Assembly (NCBI GenBank): GCA_964019055.1
Contig: OZ025206.1
Location: forward strand, 22,441,578 to 22,505,577
Reading direction: 5' to 3'
Source: Anthopleura xanthogrammica
Lineage: Eukaryota; Cnidaria; Anthozoa; Actiniaria; Actiniidae
Length of the DNA: 64,000 nucleotides
The position numbers and the translations under genes are program-made. Below are positions 33,646 to 44,601 of this stretch, piece by piece (the stretch's first letter is position 1; every line of letters begins with the position of its first letter). The notes under the pieces were generated by a model, which ran no database searches, was not told the origin of the DNA, and was given only the letters and a program-made list of their open reading frames with translations.

Positions 33646-33892
33646 TTGGTGGTATTAACAAGATATATTAATGCGGAATCGGAAAACCACCAACATGGCC
33701 GCGGTGACGTAACGTGCAATAACAACAGCAACAACAGCAGCAACATCTTAATCAAGATGGTAAAGAGTGGATAACGCTAATAGAAAAAGAGGAATAATAA
33801 GTCAAAATACCGACACAGTATTCGAGCCTAGAATTCCCTGTTTCGTAGAATTATTACCTCTTGGAAAGAAAATCCTATTATACTCCAAAAAG

Positions 33893-33968
33893 GAACCTGT
33901 CAGGGAATCGAACCCATGAGTCCTGCTTAAGTAACAGGCGTGGATACTCACCACTATACTACCGAGGA
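33893..33968 (-). pseudogene. tRNA-Asp-like pseudogene
   Basis: 76-nt class as 29,846; the T arm is closer to consensus (GGTTCGATTCCC). Confidence 0.75.
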
Positions 33969-34035
33969 ACTACTTCTTTAGAATTGTTTTCAACTGCATT
34001 TTCCATAAAAACTATGCTCCAAAAAATATAATTAT

Positions 34036-34107
34036 CTCCCCGGCGGGGAATCGAACCCCGGTCTCCCGCGTGACATGCGGGGATACTCACCACTACACTA
34101 CCGAGGA
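34036..34107 (-). tRNA. tRNA-Asp(GTC), minor variant
   Basis: 72 nt. C32 is A (loop ATGTCAC) and one D-arm base has changed; acceptor, T arm and B box are canonical. Confidence 0.8.
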
Positions 34108-34790
34108 ACTACTTCTATACAACAGATGTTTGCGCACTAGCTAATTTTCCTAGTTTTCAACCGGATTTTTCATGAAAATCGGGCTACAAAAAAAGGACAA
34201 CAACAACAAAGAAGAAGAAGTGTCGATGAGGCAATCTTGGAAGCGCAAGTCTCAACCAGTGTATATCGTACACACGGTGAAAATTAAAATATAAACGACT
34301 ACAATGATTAGGCGAGGAATAGATACTAGACTAATGGAAAAGACAGCACATAATAATGAGGAAAATAGAAAAAAAAAATTACATCTGTTGGGCGTATAAC
34401 TCCGAGTACAAACTGGCTCACGTGAATTACGTGAATTACACCGGAAGGGAAATATGATAAGTAAACAAATAATCACAGGCAAACTGAATATACTACGAAC
34501 ACAAGAATAATAAGAAGAATACTGAATAATAAGAAGAAGAGTGAGGAACGACAAGAATAGAACGGGAAAGATAAGCAGGAACGGCAAGAAGTAATTAATG
34601 AAATGAGAGGAAGGAAAGAAAGAAAAATAATAGAATAAAGAGATAACCAACGATCGTAAGAATGGAAAGAAACAAGAAAACAAATAAACAAACATGCTGA
34701 GGTGATGATAGTTAGAGGTAGTATTAATGCGGGTGTAGTTCAATAACCAGTATCATAGAAATTGCACGACAGCATGCAACAAAAGTTATT

Positions 34791-34861
34791 GCCGTGACCA
34801 GGATTCAAACCTGGGTTATTGCGGCCACAACGCAATGTCCTAACCTCTAGACGATCACGGC
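34791..34861 (-). tRNA. tRNA-His(GTG), C56T
   Basis: As 23275 except that the T loop reads TTTGAAT; C56, normally paired with G19, is lost, which also weakens the B box. Confidence 0.75.
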
Positions 34862-35074
34862 TCAACACCACCGAGATAGGTGATAATAGCTGGACGTAGT
34901 AACTAGTCACTGAGTAGACAGTAGACCGTATCAAAGAAATTTTATATTCGTAGTGGGGAAATTTTAAATGCAAAATACCTTTCCCAAGCTCACTTGACTG
35001 TCCACAGAACAAGTCATTCAAGTCCAGGCTGGAGTTTTCAAATCCATACATTTACTGTTTTTGCTTCCCGGGGG

Positions 35075-35280
35075 GTGGGGGGGAGGGTACTTCCTATAAT
35101 GGACTATACTGGGAGATGCTCCGCCAGAAAGGGGTACCTTTCTCAGGCCGCAGGTATAGAAAAGGGGTAGGAATTTGTGAGTTTTGGTATAAAAAGGGTA
35201 GCTTTTCTTCAAGGGTATATGAAAGGGGTACCTTTTCAGGAAAAATTTGGTATATAAAAGGGTAAGGGGTCGAGAGTCCT
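35075..35280. repeat. GGTACC-rich minisatellite (copy C)
   Basis: Same family as 23,555. Confidence 0.75.
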
Positions 35281-35578
35281 ATCGGAGCATCCCCGTATAA
35301 AACGATCCGAAGTAAGTTCTCTTATTATTTGATGGTAACACTGACCCCGTGCTCTACGACTCTCGTTTACATCAACAAGTGAATGATACGTAAGGTCGTT
35401 TGGGTTGTTAGGGACTCTCAGTTCATGCGGCTAACCGCTAGCCATTCAACGTGAATTGCACTCGAATCTAGAAATGGATTATGGGTCCATTTTAAGCCAA
35501 TCTTCTCAACATATTTGTAATTTGATATAGGCATGAGATTAAGCCATTTCTGACTTTCACCACTGAGTCGACAGATGT

Positions 35579-35644
35579 GCCCGGTTAGCTCAGTCGGTAG
35601 AGCATGGGATCCCAGGGTCGTGGGTTCGAGCCCCACATTGGGCG
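35579..35644 (+). pseudogene. tRNA-Lys lacking its anticodon loop
   Basis: GGGACTCTTAATCCC has become GGGATCCC: exactly seven bases (CTCTTAA) are gone, leaving a loopless stem. Everything else is intact. Confidence 0.95.
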
Positions 35645-36234
35645 TCTGCTGTAATAGCTTTGAAATTTTTGCTTTTTTCGGTAACATTTTTTAAATAGAC
35701 TTCTTTACCATGAGCGTAATGTCTTCTCTTTTCAGACCAAGTGTCCCCGAGAGTATCATCTTTTGGTTATAGTTGTACATGATAAGACACATAAATATGG
35801 AAATATTCACGCGGACTGAAACGGGCTAACCTTACGCCAAGACCTTTATTAAGGAGTACATTTTTTGTACAGCGAATTATTAGAAGACAGATCGCAAGCT
35901 GCTGGCAGAGGAGAATCAAGAGAGAAAAGATGGCAAAACAATTAAATATATATATATAAACTAGACTTCCGTTTTCAACTGAGTCTCTCAATTGTTCTTG
36001 AGAGGACGAGTACCAAACAATCTGTCGTATTACCCATTAAGAGATTATTCGATCTAATTTCCATTCACAGCCTGCACTTGTCCATTTATTTGTCACATAT
36101 TAACTACAATAAGTTTTGATTCATGGGTTGAGAAAAATTCATCGCTCCACTTTATGCAGTGTCATCCTGTTGAACGCCATCATTTCTACCGGCCATCTTG
36201 TTCTGACTGGCATTCACTACAAAAACTATTCGCA

Positions 36235-36307
36235 CGACCCCGCCAGGACTCGAACCTGGAATCCCCTGATTCGTAGTCAGATGCCTTATCCATTGGGCCA
36301 CGGGGTC
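36235..36307 (-). tRNA. tRNA-Arg(ACG), intact
   Basis: 73 nt. The acceptor GACCCCG/CGGGGTC is fully paired; TTTTT follows; TATAAAAG about 25 nt upstream. Confidence 0.95.
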
Positions 36308-36455
36308 GCCACTGGAAGCATTATCTTTTATACGATTAAAATCCCCAACAACATTGCTTAGCTTCATTATTGCAGAATGAGAGTTTAGGGCATGCACGGC
36401 TGTCTGACAGTGTGGTTACTATGGGGTGGATCCGACATGATACTTCAATTTATCC

Positions 36456-36579
36456 CACACCATAGAAAATACTGCCAATCAGAAAGCAGGAAATCCGTTG
36501 TATATTCGTCGGTATTTCACTCTTCCTTCCCATCAAGCACTGCGCGTTGAATCTACGTATTTGTATTTTCTATGGTGTG
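36456..36579. mobile_element. ~125-bp MITE (copy C)
   Basis: Perfect 18-bp terminal inverted repeats CACACCATAGAAAATAC. Confidence 0.8.
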
Positions 36580-36956
36580 GCATTTTCGTGGCATCCCACT
36601 CGTGGATATCCCACTCGTCACTCGCCTAAAGGCTCGTGTGTATACTAGGAATATTCCACGGTATGCCACTATAAACCATTGTATAACTAGTATGTAGGTA
36701 GGATAGTGTAGAGGGGACCCACATCCCTCAGCCCAGGCAATGTTTCCAAGAAGACTTCGTAACATAAGAAAAGGGATTCTTTTCAAGGACCAAGATGGTA
36801 GGGAGAAAATGGTAGAACATGAAAAAAATGGGTGAAGAGAATAAAAATGAATTTTAAGTTCAGGTTATCCAACTCTGACATGCTCTCTTATCTTCGAAGA
36901 GAGGAGGAGGCTAAATAATTAGTCATATTTCAGTCAATTCCAAAACATTTACAAAT

Positions 36957-37014
36957 CGACCCCGCCAGGACTCGAACCTGGAATCCCCTGATCCGAAGTG
37001 AGATGCCACGAGGT
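36957..37014 (-). pseudogene. tRNA-Arg(TCG) pseudogene lacking D arm
   Basis: 58 nt. The D arm and part of the flanking stem are deleted (AGTGAGATGCCACGAGGTC). Confidence 0.9.
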
Positions 37015-37424
37015 CACCCTTTTGTTAAGACTCTGTTAAGGCTGCTATCACTTGATAGTGTAAAGCCTCTTATTGATGGATTGTAAGTATTCCCAAGAGA
37101 ATATTGAAATGGCAAAGACATGGCAGCCATGTTCACTTGGTGGTATTAACAAGGTATATTAATGCGGAATCGTTTGTTAAAAACCACCGACATGGCCGCG
37201 GTGACGTATACCGTGCAATAATAAGGAAGAAGAGAAGAAGAAGAGGATGCTCTGCCTTGAAAATTTCTGAGGCAGAAACAACTTAATCTAGATGGTAAAG
37301 AGTGGATAACGCTAATAGAAAAAGAGGAATAATAAGTCAAAATACCGACACAGTATTCGAGCCCAGAATTCCCTGTTTCGTAGAATCATTACCTCTTGGA
37401 AAGAAAATCCTATACTCCAAAAAG

Positions 37425-37500
37425 GAACCCGTCAGGGAATCGAAACCCTGAGTCCTGCTTAAGTAACAGGCGTGGATATTCGTCACTATACTACCGAGGA
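37425..37500 (-). pseudogene. tRNA-Asp-like pseudogene
   Basis: 76-nt class as 29,846. Confidence 0.75.
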
Positions 37501-37569
37501 ACTACTTCTATAGAATTGTTTTCAACTGCATTTTCCATGAAAATCGTGCTCCAAAAAAGATATTTCCTC

Positions 37570-37642
37570 TGCCTCGTCGGGGAATTAGAACCCCGGTCTC
37601 CTGCAAGACAGGCGGGGATACTCACCACTATACTACCGAGGA
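37570..37642 (-). pseudogene. tRNA-Asp pseudogene
   Basis: Loop CTGTCTT keeps GTC, but the stem and T arm are damaged as in 26,045. Confidence 0.75.
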
Positions 37643-37732
37643 AGTACTTGTCTATTTCCTTTTCCGCATCAACGTTCTTAGTTTTCAACAGCATTTTCCA
37701 TGAAAATTATACTCCAAAAAAAAGATTCCTGT

Positions 37733-37794
37733 GTGAGTGGAGAGTATCCCCGTCTGTCACGCGGGAGACCGGGGTTCGATTCCCCGCCGGGGAG
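37733..37794 (+). pseudogene. 3' part of tRNA-Asp, inverted orientation
   Basis: Anticodon arm, T arm and 3' acceptor are preserved on the plus strand, while the 5' acceptor and most of the D arm are replaced. It is the complement of the 5'-half fragment at 33,599. Confidence 0.85.
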
Positions 37795-37825
37795 AGGAAT
37801 TATCTTTTGAGTATAATTTGTATAC

Positions 37826-38945
37826 GGTTTATTGGACTCGAACCTTGCTAAACCAATAATCTACTTTTATATGTTAAGGTATTTACGAAATTCATTATAA
37901 ATTATGTTATCAGTTATTTTAATAATTGATTATTGATGGTTAGTTGTTACAACCTGTATATTAGAAATCTCTGACATGGGAACCCCCTCACGTATTTTCA
38001 ATGCCTCGAAAAACGCGGAAGACGAAGATGTTTCCGAAGTTTTTTACTCATAGGAACTTGATTGTGGCCCCCTGGAGCGTTTTGATTAGCTAGCCAGGTT
38101 TGGACCAGGCCACGTCCCGTGATAGCTACGTCAGTGCTCAAATTTTATTATATTTCAACGTTATGTGTCGCTAAAATGTTTTTCTCTAAATCACCACAGA
38201 AGTTTTATCGCAGCCAGGAGGCTTTGCTCTTAAGGTGACGGCAATGTAAAGGAATAAAATTCGATATATTGGAAAGATCTTAAAGAACAATAGAAGTGAC
38301 AAATATCAATCTAAGTTTAGTCAAAAGGAACGAGTGACAGATTTTCCAGGAATCACCTGTAGTCTAGTGCTGGAAACTACTGGTACCAGTTTAAGGTTTA
38401 TTGGACTCGAACCTTGCTAAACTAATAATCTACTTTTATATGTTAAGATATTTACGAAATTCATTATAAATTATGTTACCAGTGATTTTAGTAATTGATT
38501 ATTGATGGTTACATGCTACAACCTATATATTAGAAATCTCTGACATGTAGTCATAGTTTAGTCTAACCAATGATTGCTTTGACGAATTAAATGTTCTATT
38601 GTAATTTGCTGTTTAGATTTACGCATCGCTGAATTGTAATTACGCATCGCTTAAGTTAGAGATTTCCTTTGTCATAAATCACAATTAATTATTAACTGCT
38701 TAGCATAAATACGATTGTAAAACTCTGTACTGCAGAGGGACATGAAGCCAGAAGCTGACCAATAAAGTACGCTCTTTAAAAGTCAGAAAGTCCGTTCTCG
38801 TTACTACAAGTCTCGGCCGCTCGTAGGGTTTGATTACGTTACCCACGCAGACCGAGTAAGGCTACCAGTACGCTAGTTTACCCAAGAAGAACAAAGCTAT
38901 TAACGCCCAGTTAAGCCGCCAACAACTAAGTACCAAAATACTTAA
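37826..38945. mobile_element. Unclassified insertion with 150-bp direct repeats and LTR-like end
   Basis: A ~150-bp block starting GGTTTATTGGACTCGAACC occurs at 37,826-37,976 and 38,394-38,548. After the second, 38,546-38,808 runs TGTAGTCATAG...CGTTACTACA and contains AATAAA at about 38,760, like a solo LTR. The cassette sequence resumes at about 38,945, matching 31,885. No coding frame; family uncertain. Confidence 0.5.
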
Positions 38946-39048
38946 CGTAACACTACAACAATATTTTATTGATTCCTTCTATCAACACTGCTCTGGACCC
39001 GTATCTGTTTAGCTTTCAAAGTTTTAGGTTTGGGTTTTGACAAGGGCG

Positions 39049-39120
39049 TAGCCACTCGGGGAATCAAACCCCTTTCTCCTGCTTCACAGGCGGGGATACT
39101 CACCACTATACTACCGAGGA
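39049..39120 (-). pseudogene. tRNA-Asp body, GTG anticodon (array unit 1)
   Basis: 72 nt. Loop CTGTGAA; the 3' acceptor AGTGGCT is unpaired. First of four units spaced 161-162 bp. Confidence 0.75.
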
Positions 39121-39210
39121 AGGACTTATCATTTTGAATTTGTACACCAACGTTCTTAGTTTTCAACTGCATTTTCCATAAAAAACTATACTCCAAAAAA
39201 GATAATTCCT

Positions 39211-39282
39211 CTCCCCGGCGGGGAATCGAACTCCGGTCTCCCGCTTGACAGGCGGGGATACTCACCACTATACTACCGAGGA
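39211..39282 (-). tRNA. tRNA-Asp(GTC) variant (array unit 2)
   Basis: Loop CTGTCAA (C38 to A) and one T-stem mismatch; anticodon, acceptor and terminator kept. Confidence 0.75.
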
Positions 39283-39371
39283 AGTACTTGTCTATTTCCT
39301 TTTCCGCATCAACGTTCTTAGTTTTCAACTGCATTTTCCATGAAAATTATACTCCAGAAAAGATAATTCCT

Positions 39372-39443
39372 CTCCCCGGCGGGGAATCGAACCCCGGTCT
39401 CCCGCGTACCAGGCGGGGATACTCACCACTATACTACCGAGGA
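39372..39443 (-). tRNA. tRNA-Asp body with GGT anticodon (array unit 3)
   Basis: All stems, boxes and discriminator G73 are canonical Asp, but loop CTGGTAC gives GGT, a threonine anticodon. Only positions 35-36 differ from the intact gene. TTTTTT downstream. Confidence 0.8.
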
Positions 39444-39532
39444 AGGACTTGTCTATTTCCTTTTCCGCATCAACGTTCTTAGTTTTCAACTGCATTTTCC
39501 ATGAAAACTATGCTCCAAAAAAGATAATTCCT

Positions 39533-39604
39533 TTCCCCGGCGGGGAATCGAACCCCGGTCTCCCGCGTGACAGTCGGGGATACTCACCACTACACTACCG
39601 AGGA
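39533..39604 (-). tRNA. tRNA-Asp(GTC) variant (array unit 4)
   Basis: GTC is kept; C31 is A (mismatch with G39) and the discriminator is A instead of G. Reduced aspartylation is expected. Confidence 0.7.
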
Positions 39605-40254
39605 ACTACTTCTATACAACAGATGTTTGCGCACTAGCTAATTTTCCTAGTTTTCAATCGGGTTTTTCATGAAAATCGGGCTACAAAAAAAGGACAACAA
39701 CAACAAAGAAGAAGAAGTGTCGATGAGGCAATCTTGGAAGCGCAAGTCTCAACCAGTGTATATCGTACACACGGTGAAAATTAAAATATAAACGACTACA
39801 ATGATTAGGCGAGGAATAGATACTAGACTAATGGAAAAGACAGCACATAATAATGAGGAAAATAGAAAAAAAAAACTTACATCTGTTGGGCGTATAACAC
39901 CGGAAGCGAAATATGATAACTAAACAAATAATCACAGGCAAACTGAATATACTACGAACACAAGAATAATAATAAGAAGAATACTGAATAATAAGAAGAA
40001 GAGTGAGGAACGACAAGAATAGAACGGCAAAGATAAGCAGGAACGGCAAGAAGTAATTAATGAAATAATGAGAGGAAGCAAAGAAAGAAAAAAATAGAAT
40101 AAAGAGGAAACCAACGATCGAAAGAATGGAAAGAAACAAGAAAACAAATAAACAAAAATGCTGAGGTGATGATAGTTAGAGGTAGTATTAATGCGGGTGT
40201 AGTTCAATAACCAGTATCATAGAAATTGCACGACAGCGTGCAACAAAAGTTATT

Positions 40255-40325
40255 GCCGTGACCAGGATTCGAACCTGGGTTATTGCGGCCACAACGCAAT
40301 GTCCTAACCTCTAGACGATCACGGC
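40255..40325 (-). tRNA. tRNA-His(GTG), intact
   Basis: Identical to 23275-23345. Confidence 0.95.
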
Positions 40326-40534
40326 TCAACACCACCGAGATAGGTGATAATCGCTGGAGGTAGTAACTAGTCACTGAGTAGACAGTAGACAGTATCAAAG
40401 AAATTTTATATTCGTAGTGGGGAAATTTCAAATGCAAAAGACATTTCCCGAGCTCACTTGACTGTCCACAAGAGAAAACATTCAAGTCGAGGCTGGAGTT
40501 TTCAAATCCATACATTTACTGGTTTTTGTTTCCG

Positions 40535-40740
40535 GGGGGGATACTCCCTATAATGGACTATACGGGGATGCTCCGACCGAAAGGGGTACCTTTCTCAGGC
40601 CACAGGTATAGAAAAGCGATAGGAATTTGTGAGTTTTGGTATAAAAAGGGTAGCTTTTCTTCAAGGGTATATGAAAGGTGTACTTTCAATTGGTATATAA
40701 AAGGGTAAGGGGGCGAGAGTCCGGGTGGGGCATCCCCGTA
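40535..40740. repeat. GGTACC-rich minisatellite (copy D)
   Basis: Near-identical to 23,555-23,760. Confidence 0.8.
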
Positions 40741-41012
40741 TGAAACGACCCGAAGTAAGTTCTCTTATTATTTGATGGTAACACTGACCCCGTGCTCTAC
40801 GACTCTCGTTTACATCAACAAGTGAGTGATACGTTGGGTTGTTAGGGACTCTCAGTTCATGCGGCTTACCGCTAGCCATTCAAGGGGAATTGCACTCGAA
40901 TCTGGAAATGGATTATGGGTCCAATTTAAGCCAATCTTCTCAGCATATTTGTAATTTGATATAGGCATAAAATTAAGCCATTTCTGACTTTCACCACTGA
41001 GTCGACAGATGT

Positions 41013-41085
41013 GCCCAGTTAGCTCAGTCGGTAGAGCATGGGACTCTTAATCCCAGGGTCGTGGGTTCGAGCCCCACATTGGGCG
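41013..41085 (+). tRNA. tRNA-Lys(CTT), G5A acceptor variant
   Basis: GCCCAGT pairs with ATTGGGC: G5-U68 becomes A5-U68, a stabilising change. Otherwise canonical. Confidence 0.93.
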
Positions 41086-41682
41086 TCTGCTCTAATAGCA
41101 TTGAGATTTTTGCTCGTCTCGGTAACATTTTTTGAATAGACTTCTTTACCATGAGCGTAATGTCTTCCCATTTCAGACCAAGTGTCATTCCCGAGAGTAT
41201 CATCTTTTGGTTATAGTTGTGCATGATAAGACACATGAATATGGAAATATTCACGCGGACTGAAACTAGATAACCTTACGCCAAGAACTCTATTAAGGAG
41301 TACATTTTTTGTACAGCGAATTATTAGAAGACAGATCGCAAGCTGCTGACAGAGGAGATTCAAGAGAGAAAAGATGGCAAAACAATTAAAAATATATATA
41401 TATAAACCAGACTTCCATTTCCAACTGAGTCTCTCAATTGTTCTTGAGAGGACGAGTACCAAACAATCTGTCGTATTACCCATTAAGAGATTATTCGATC
41501 TAATTTCCATTCACAGCCTGCACTTGTCCATTTATTTGTCACATATTAACTACAATAAGTTTTGATTCATGGGTTGAGAAAAATTCATCGCTCCACTTTA
41601 TGCAGTGTCATCCTGTTGAATGCCATCATTTGTACCGGCAATCTTGTTCTGACTGATATTCACTACAAAAAAAATATTCGCA

Positions 41683-41755
41683 CGACCCCGCCAGGACTCG
41701 AACCTGGAATCCCCTGATTCGTAGTCAGATGCCTTATCCATTGGGCCACGGGGCC
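41683..41755 (-). tRNA. tRNA-Arg(ACG), acceptor variant
   Basis: Same G2-U71 form as 24702-24774; upstream TATAAAAG kept. Confidence 0.93.
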
Positions 41756-41882
41756 GCCACTGGAAGCATTATCTTTTATACGATTAAAATCACCAACAAC
41801 ATTTCCTAGCTTTAGGGCATGTACGGCTGTCTGACAGTGTGGTTAGTATGGGGTGGATCCGACATGATACTACAATTTATCC

Positions 41883-42007
41883 CACACCATAGAAAAATAC
41901 AGCCAATCAGAAAGCAGGAAATCCGTTGTATATTCGTCGGTATTTCACTCTTCCTTCCCATCAAGCACTGCGCGTTGAATTTACGCATTTGTATTTTCTA
42001 TTGTGTG
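41883..42007. mobile_element. ~125-bp MITE (copy D)
   Basis: As 24,923, with the same right-end mismatch. Confidence 0.75.
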
Positions 42008-42380
42008 GCATTTTCGTGGCATCCCGTGGATAACCCACTCGTTATTCGCCTAAAAGATCGTGTGTAACTAGGGATATTCCACGGTATGCCACTCAAAACC
42101 ATTGTATAACTAGTATGTAGGTAGAATAGTGTAGAGGGGACCCACATCCCTCAGCCCAGGCAATCTTCACAAGAAGACTTCGTAACATAGGAAAAGGGAT
42201 TCTTGTCAAGGGCGAAGATGGTAGGGAGAAAATGGTAGAACATGAAGAAAATGGGTGAAGAGAATAAAAATCAATTTTATGTTCAGGTTATCCAACTCAA
42301 ACATGCTCTTTCATCCTCGAGGAGAGGAGGAGGCTAAATAATTAGTCATATTTCAGTCAATTACCAAAACATTTACAAAT

Positions 42381-42453
42381 CGACCCCGCCAGGACTCGAA
42401 CCTGGAATCCCCTGATCCGAAGTCAGATGCCTTATCCATTAGGCCACGAGGTC
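42381..42453 (-). tRNA. tRNA-Arg(TCG), intact
   Basis: Identical to 25421-25493; here the native 5' flank is kept. Confidence 0.95.
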
Positions 42454-42822
42454 ACCCTTCTGTTAAGGTTCTGTTAAGGCTACCATCATTTGATGGTGTA
42501 AAGCCTCTTATTGATGGGTTGTAAGCATTCCCAAGACATTGAAATGGCAAAGACATGGCAGCCATGTTCACTTGGTAGTATTAACAAGGTATATTAATGC
42601 GGAATCGTTTGTTAAAAACCACCAACATGGCCGCGGTGACGTATAACGTGCAATAATAACAGCAACAACAGCAGCAACATCTTAATCAAGATGGTAAAGA
42701 GTGGATAACGCTAATAGAAAAAGAGGAATAATAAGTCAAAATACCGACACAGTATTCGAGCCTAGAATCCCCTTTTTCGTAGAATCATTACCTCTTGGAA
42801 AGAAAATCCTATACTGCAAAAA

Positions 42823-43068
42823 GGAACCCGTCAGAGAATCGAACCCCTGAGTCCCGCTTAATTAACAGGCGTGGATAGTATAGTGTCATCATATTCTACG
42901 CTATCAACGTTAGCAGCTGATAATTTATTCAGACTTGAACTGCAGCCAATCAGGAAACGCCGCCTACCTCGTGCGGGAGTTAGCTAGCACGTGCATTTAC
43001 GTACGATAGATATTATTCTAATCACTGATTCTACCAGTGGCTTTGGGCTCCCGTGATACTACCGAGGA
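42823..43068 (-). pseudogene. tRNA-Asp-like pseudogene split by an insertion
   Basis: GAACCCGTCAGAGAATCG...GTGGATA, then about 175 bp of foreign DNA, then ACTACCGAGGAA. Complete version of the copy at 25,494. Confidence 0.75.
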
Positions 43069-43080
43069 ATTACTTCTATA

Positions 43081-43329
43081 CACGCATCAAGCATTCCGCG
43101 CTACTGCTCTAAGCGCATGCTCAGGGGATTAAAAATTGAGATAATATTTTGTAAAACATGTTATATTTTAGTTGTATTTTTATTGCCAAACACAATTTTC
43201 ATTAAATATTCAAGATCACGTACCGTTAAGCGAATTTTGAGTCAAATACACCAAAAAAATTCCATATTTTACAAAATATTATCCCACTTTTTAATCCCCT
43301 GAGCAGTAGCGCGGAATGCTTGATGCGTG
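43081..43329. mobile_element. 249-bp MITE with TATA target duplication (copy 2)
   Basis: Same length, termini and TATA flanks as 25,734-25,982. Confidence 0.92.
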
Positions 43330-43391
43330 TATAGAATTGTTTTCAACTGGGTTTTCCATGAAAATCGTGCTCCAAAAAAACGATATTTCCT

Positions 43392-43464
43392 CTCCTCGTC
43401 GGTGAATTAGAACCCCGGTCTCCTGCGTGACATGCGGGGATACTCACTACTATACTACCGAGGA
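43392..43464 (-). pseudogene. tRNA-Asp pseudogene
   Basis: Same lesions as 26,045. Confidence 0.8.
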
Positions 43465-43553
43465 ACTACAATTCTATTTGATTTTGCGCACCAACGTTAT
43501 TAGTTTTCAACTGCATTTTCCATAAAAACTGTACTCCAAAAAAGATAATTCCT

Positions 43554-43625
43554 CTCCCCGGCGGGGAATCGAATCCCGGTCTCCCGCGTGACAGGCGGGG
43601 ATACTCACCACAATACTACCGAGGA
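43554..43625 (-). tRNA. tRNA-Asp(GTC), degraded
   Basis: As 26,207 but G57 is intact (GATTCGATTCC); G53A and A14T remain. Confidence 0.65.
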
Positions 43626-43828
43626 ACTACTTCTATAGATGTGTTTGCGCACTAATATTCGTAGTTTTCAACCGGGTTTTCCATGAAAATCGTGCTACAA
43701 AAAAAGGACAACAACAACAAAAAAGAAGAAGAAGAAGTGTCGATGAGGCAATCGTGGAAACACCAGTGTCAACCAGTGTGTATCGTACACTCGGTGAAAA
43801 TTAAGATATAAATGATTACAATGATTAG

Positions 43829-43907
43829 TAATATATTCTCACTATGGAAATCCGCACACAAAGCCTAGAGCACGCAGGGGAATTAAGATATGGGAACAAA
43901 TCGGCCC
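43829..43907 (-). repeat. Split direct repeat B2 (79 bp)
   Basis: Matches 44,163-44,241 with one substitution visible (CAAATCGG versus CGAATCGG). Confidence 0.92.
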
Positions 43908-43999
43908 GGAGGCTTTGTGAGCGGAATACCCAGTGGGAAAAATAGCTTTCATCGCTGCGGGGAGGAGGGTGGGAGTTTTTCTTTTTCTTCTCGCTTCCC

Positions 44000-44162
44000 G
44001 GAAACGAGCTCAAAAGTGACTTCAGCTCGAACGGGGCGGCTTATAAAGGGTATTGGAAGTGATAAATGCATTCCACGAGACTCTATGAACCATATTAAAC
44101 ACGAACTCTTTATAAATTCTTCTTTTAAAGCTTTATATGCTTAAATTCCCCAGTGAGAATAG
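44000..44162 (-). repeat. Split direct repeat A2 (163 bp)
   Basis: Matches 51,484-51,646 base for base as far as I can see. Confidence 0.92.
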
Positions 44163-44177
44163 TAATATATTCTCACT
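44152..44177. other. loxP-like recombination site at the A2/B1 junction
   Basis: Perfect 10-bp inverted arms AGTGAGAATA and TATTCTCACT flank a 6-bp spacer GTAATA. The same half-sites form the two outer ends of the element, and the exchange point TAG lies at the arm/spacer edge. This is the architecture expected of a tyrosine recombinase core site. Confidence 0.8.
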
Positions 44178-44241
44178 ATGGAAATCCGCACACAAAGCCT
44201 AGAGCACGCAGGGGAATTAAGATATGGGAACGAATCGGCCC
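44163..44241 (-). repeat. Split direct repeat B1 (79 bp)
   Basis: Internal copy of the outer left end. Confidence 0.92.
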
Positions 44242-44601
44242 TACGGCAAACGCTCCCTGTCAAACCATTGGCGGACACCTCCCCAAAAAGGCAGCAGAAG
44301 TATGGAGAGAGGTGAAGATGAAGAAGTGGTTTTCTCCCTAAATGATGTACTCTCCCATAACTCAGAACTCTAGTTAACACAGATTTTAGTAATAAGTTAT
44401 GATATACCCAAGTCTGACATAGGGTTAAGGTTACCGTAATGATAACAAAGGCCGCGCGGGTGCTCGTACTAAATTTGTTGAAATAAATACTAAATTTTAG
44501 CACTACATAATGATAATTAAGCAGTAGGAAATAGGGGGTTGAAATGGTACTAATAGGTACTAATTATAGTGAAACGGGTTTTGAGTGCGTGTTCTAGCGT
44601 A

